Of a stretch of 64,000 nt of DNA, positions 61,541-64,000 are shown piece after piece. The stretch is from Martelella mediterranea. Lineage in GTDB: Bacteria; Pseudomonadota; Alphaproteobacteria; Rhizobiales; Rhizobiaceae. A program made the position numbers and the translations under genes. The first letter of the stretch is position 1. Every line of letters begins with the position of its first letter. Below the pieces are notes generated by a model. It saw only the letters and a program-made list of their open reading frames with translations, was not told the origin of the DNA and ran no database searches. The stretch spans positions 1 to 64,000 of the forward strand of contig NZ_SMAR01000001.1 in assembly GCF_004342225.1 (NCBI RefSeq). The letters are read 5' to 3'.

Positions 61541-63577
61541 ATGAAAAATGACCCACTGCTTCAGCCTTACCAGCTCAAACATCTGCGTTTGAAAAACCGC
61601 ATCATGATCACGTCGCATGAGCCGGCCTACCCGGAAGACGGCATGCCGAAAGAGCGTTATCGCGCCTATCACGTCGAGCGCGCTCGCGCGGGTGTCGCGC
61701 TGACAATGACCGCCGGTTCGGCATCGGTCGCGCGTGATAGCCCACCCGTCTTCAACAATATTCTCGCCTGGAAGGATGAGGTTGTCGGCTGGATGAGAAA
61801 GCTCACCGATGAATGTCATGAGCATGACTGTGCGGTGATGATCCAGCTGACCCATCTTGGCCGCCGCACCCGCTGGGATAAAGCCGACTGGCTGCCGGTG
61901 GTCTCTGCCGGGCACGAGCGAGAAGCGGCCCATCGCGCCTTTCCGAAGAAGGCGGAAGACTGGGATATCGCCCGAATGATCGCTGATTATGCCGATGCCG
62001 CCGAACGCATGAAGGCGGCCGGGCTGGATGGGATCGAAATCCAGGCCTATGGCCATCTGATGGACCAGTTCTGGTCGCCGCTCACCAATGAGCTGGACGC
62101 CCCCTATGGCGGCTCGCTTGATAACCGTCTGCGTTTCACCTTCGACGTGCTGAACGAAATCCGCAAGCGTGTCGGCCCGGATTTCCTTGTCGGTGTGCGT
62201 TATACCGGCGACGAACAACTTGAAGGTGGTTTCGACCGCGATGAAGGCATCGAGATTTCGCATCGGCTGAAGGATAGCGGTCTTGTCGATTTCCTGAATG
62301 TCGTGCGTGGGCACATCGATACCGATGCCGGGCTTACCGATGTTATTCCGGTGCAGGGCATGGCCAGCGCGCCGCACCTTGATTTCGCCGGTGAAATTCG
62401 TGCGGCCACGGATTTCCCGACTTTCCACGCGGCGAAAATTCAGGATGTCGCGACAGCACGCCATGCAATTGCCAGCGGCAAGCTCGACATGGTGGGCATG
62501 ACGCGCGCTCACATGACGGACCCGCATATCGTTGCCAAGATCATCGCCGGTGAGGAAGAGCGCATTCGCCCCTGCGTTGGCGCGAATTACTGTCTCGACA
62601 GGATTTATCAGGGCGGTCTGGCGTTTTGTATTCATAACGCCGCCACAGGCCGTGAGGAGACAATGCCGCAGACCATTCCCCCGGCTCAAAAGAAGCGCCG
62701 CGTGGTCATCGTCGGCGCGGGACCGGCTGGCATGGAGGCTGCGCGTGTCGCCGCAGAACGCGGCCATGAGGTGATCGTCCACGAAGCGGCAAACGATCCC
62801 GGCGGGCAGGTGCGCCTTGCTGCCCAGAGCGAGCGCCGCCGCGAGATGATCTCGATTATCGACTGGCGTTTTTCGGAATGTCAGCGGCTGGGCGTGACCT
62901 TCAATTTCAACAGTTTCGCCGATGGCGAGAGCGTGATGGAAGACAGGCCGGATGTGGTGATCATTGCCACGGGCGGGCTGCCCCACACAGAAGTTCTGAG
63001 CGAAGGCGACCCGCTTGTGGTTTCCGCCTGGGATATTCTGACCGGGGATGTCAAGCCCGGCGAAAATGTTCTGATCTATGATGATGCGGGCGACTATCCC
63101 GGGCTGCAGGCGGCTGAGAAAATCGCGGAGGCCGGCGCCAGGGTTGAAATCATGACCCGCGACCGCGCCTTCGCTCCGGAGGTGATGGCAATGTCGCTTA
63201 CGCCGTTCATGCGCGCCTTGCAGAAAGGCGATGTCACCTTCACCGTGACATGGAAGCTGCGCAGTGTTCAGCGTGACGGGAACCAGCTTCTGGCCACCAT
63301 CGACAGCGATTATGGCGGGGTGACGCGCACGCGGCTGGTTGATCAGGTGATTGTCAACCACGGCACACGCCCGCTGGACGATGTCTACTTCGAGCTGAAA
63401 CCCGGATCGTCAAATCTCGGTGCGGTTGATTACGAAGCTCTGGTTGCCGGTACTCCGCAAAAGGTCAACACCAATCCGGAAGGCACCTATCAGCTCTTCA
63501 GGATCGGGGATGCCGTTTCGGCGCGCAACACCCATGCAGCGATCTATGACGCATTGCGGCTGGTGAAGGACCTGTAA
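61541..63577 (+). CDS. dgcA: Dimethylglycine/N-methylproline demethylase-like flavoprotein (DgcA-type)
   Basis: 678-residue member of the trimethylamine dehydrogenase/2,4-dienoyl-CoA reductase family. Residues 1-330 are the FMN TIM barrel (RIMITSHEPAYPEDGMPKER, GLDGIEIQAYGHLMDQFWSP, ELDAPYGGSLDNRLRF). Then comes the iron-sulfur region (C345, C351, C363), and from about 390 an FAD/NAD domain (RRVVIVGAGPAGMEAARVA). Position 348 is Ala, where trimethylamine dehydrogenase has a cluster Cys. The covalent-FMN Cys of that enzyme is also absent. GAGGAG lies 6 bases before the ATG at 61541. Beside soxBDAG and a GbdR-like regulator, dimethylglycine demethylation fits best, with N-methylproline as an alternative. 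The DgcB partner is not in the window. Confidence 0.83.
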   Translation: MKNDPLLQPYQLKHLRLKNRIMITSHEPAYPEDGMPKERYRAYHVERARAGVALTMTAGSASVARDSPPVFNNILAWKDEVVGWMRKLTDECHEHDCAVMIQLTHLGRRTRWDKADWLPVVSAGHEREAAHRAFPKKAEDWDIARMIADYADAAERMKAAGLDGIEIQAYGHLMDQFWSPLTNELDAPYGGSLDNRLRFTFDVLNEIRKRVGPDFLVGVRYTGDEQLEGGFDRDEGIEISHRLKDSGLVDFLNVVRGHIDTDAGLTDVIPVQGMASAPHLDFAGEIRAATDFPTFHAAKIQDVATARHAIASGKLDMVGMTRAHMTDPHIVAKIIAGEEERIRPCVGANYCLDRIYQGGLAFCIHNAATGREETMPQTIPPAQKKRRVVIVGAGPAGMEAARVAAERGHEVIVHEAANDPGGQVRLAAQSERRREMISIIDWRFSECQRLGVTFNFNSFADGESVMEDRPDVVIIATGGLPHTEVLSEGDPLVVSAWDILTGDVKPGENVLIYDDAGDYPGLQAAEKIAEAGARVEIMTRDRAFAPEVMAMSLTPFMRALQKGDVTFTVTWKLRSVQRDGNQLLATIDSDYGGVTRTRLVDQVIVNHGTRPLDDVYFELKPGSSNLGAVDYEALVAGTPQKVNTNPEGTYQLFRIGDAVSARNTHAAIYDALRLVKDL

Positions 63578-63660
63578 GGGCTTAACTTAAACCTAAAACG
63601 GCACGCGCCTTAAGAAAGATGTAGGCCGTTTTGCTTGTCAGAAAATCAGAGGTTTTAATA

Positions 63661-64000
63661 GCGGAAGGCGGAAAAGCTCGCGGCGAATTCACCGCTGGCC
63701 ACATCGGCCAGAAGGTTGGTTTCGGTATCCGTCCCGAACATATCGCAACGCCGGAAAGCGCTGCCTGCGCCGCAATGAGGATGCCGTCATTGCTGAGGCG
63801 ACGGGGCCTGTCCGGCTGGTCGAACACATGGGCAATGAAGTTTACGTCCATTGCGACATCGAAGGCCTGCCCTTTACCCGCCCGCTTTCCAACCGACGAC
63901 GCACGGATCGGATGCTGGATGACAGCATGCGCGGTGAGCCCTTCCGGTTCAGCTTCATCATGGAAAAATCGCACGTCTTCGCCGATGGCGAGGCTGGTAT
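63661..64000 (+). pseudogene. Frameshifted 3' part of a sugar ABC transporter ATP-binding protein
   Basis: In one frame the sequence reads GHIGQKVGFGIRPEHIATPE; from about 63774 a frame one base off reads ATGPVRLVEHMGNEVYVHCD and then GEPFRFSFIMEKSHVFADGE up to the window end. Both halves fit the C-terminal TOBE/MOP region of MalK/UgpC-type ATPases: IRPEHI, then LVEHMGNEVYVHC, then SHVFADGEAG. The nucleotide-binding domain (Walker A/B) is missing upstream, since dgcA ends 84 bases before. So this is a 5'-deleted and frameshifted remnant, unless a sequencing error explains the shift. An overlapping minus-strand frame is a shadow. Confidence 0.75.

Noticed and set aside
61526-63361. 611-codon open frame on the minus strand opposite dgcA
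   Set aside because: Shadow of the flavoprotein gene; composition is His/Arg-rich as in mirror frames and no motif is present.
63582-63974. 130-codon minus-strand frame at the window end
   Set aside because: It is antisense to the recognisable MalK-type TOBE remnant on the plus strand.
1-64000. CRISPR arrays, rRNA and tRNA genes
   Set aside because: No regularly spaced direct repeats and no tRNA or rRNA consensus regions were seen on either strand by reading; a covariance-model scan would be decisive for tRNAs.

Overview
The window looks like chromosome of a salt-adapted member of the Rhizobiales/Hyphomicrobiales (alphaproteobacteria). Signs: a Porin_2-type outer-membrane porin, a fused trpE(G) preceded by a rhizobial-type WWWAR leader peptide, the argJ - parvulin - secA neighbourhood, the DUF1285 - CoA pyrophosphatase - cca block, and a mosaic intergenic repeat like those of rhizobia. 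No rRNA, tRNA or CRISPR array was seen. Genus cannot be decided from the sequence alone.

Layout. 1-0.6 kb: the 3' part of an IS630-family transposase. 0.6-5.0 kb: ectoine locus, a divergent MarR regulator (ectR) and ectABC-ask, turning aspartate and aspartate semialdehyde into the osmolyte ectoine; no ectD is present. 5.0-6.8 kb: repeat, strong terminator and porin. 6.8-14.7 kb: housekeeping genes mostly on the minus strand (DUF1178, nitrilase, glutaredoxin, ComF, MutT, GNAT, ArgJ, two tandem parvulins), with one methyltransferase facing them. 15-27 kb: secA, a GH13 alpha-glucosidase (minus), trpL-trpE(G), a cation diffusion facilitator, a ClpP-like protease, a BenE-type transporter, and leuA behind a leucine-rich leader. 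27-33.8 kb: an orphan anti-sigma-like membrane protein, a TetR regulator, a phosphoesterase, a glutathionyl-hydroquinone reductase and a GNAT. 31.7-38.6 kb: a tightly overlapping MoxR - DUF58 - BatA/DUF4159 - membrane protein operon of unknown job. 38.7-47.7 kb: DUF1285, CoA pyrophosphatase, cca, DUF1059, a small protein, hemF, trmL, an AraC regulator, a FUSC transporter and gntK. 47.7-48.5 kb: a gene-poor 0.8-kb stretch. 48.5-53.0 kb: a polar amino-acid ABC transporter operon ending in a cysteine-desulfurase-like enzyme without the catalytic cysteine, with a divergent FadR-type regulator and a long palindromic operator between them. 53.2-63.6 kb: sarcosine oxidase soxBDAG plus glyA, a GlxA/GbdR-like regulator, a TetR regulator and a dimethylglycine-demethylase-like flavoprotein. 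63.6 kb to the end: a frameshifted remnant of a sugar ABC transporter ATPase.

How it fits together. One end of the window makes a compatible solute (ectoine). The other end can strip methyl groups from dimethylglycine and sarcosine, products of glycine betaine breakdown, feed the one-carbon units into tetrahydrofolate through SoxA, and convert glycine to serine through GlyA. The upstream betaine demethylase and the electron-transfer partner of the dimethylglycine enzyme are not in the window. Two amino-acid biosynthetic genes (trpE(G), leuA) show leader-peptide regulation. The trp leader appears to be transcribed without a 5' leader of its own. Start codons were re-chosen for many genes from Shine-Dalgarno spacing and family length; this is stated in each entry.
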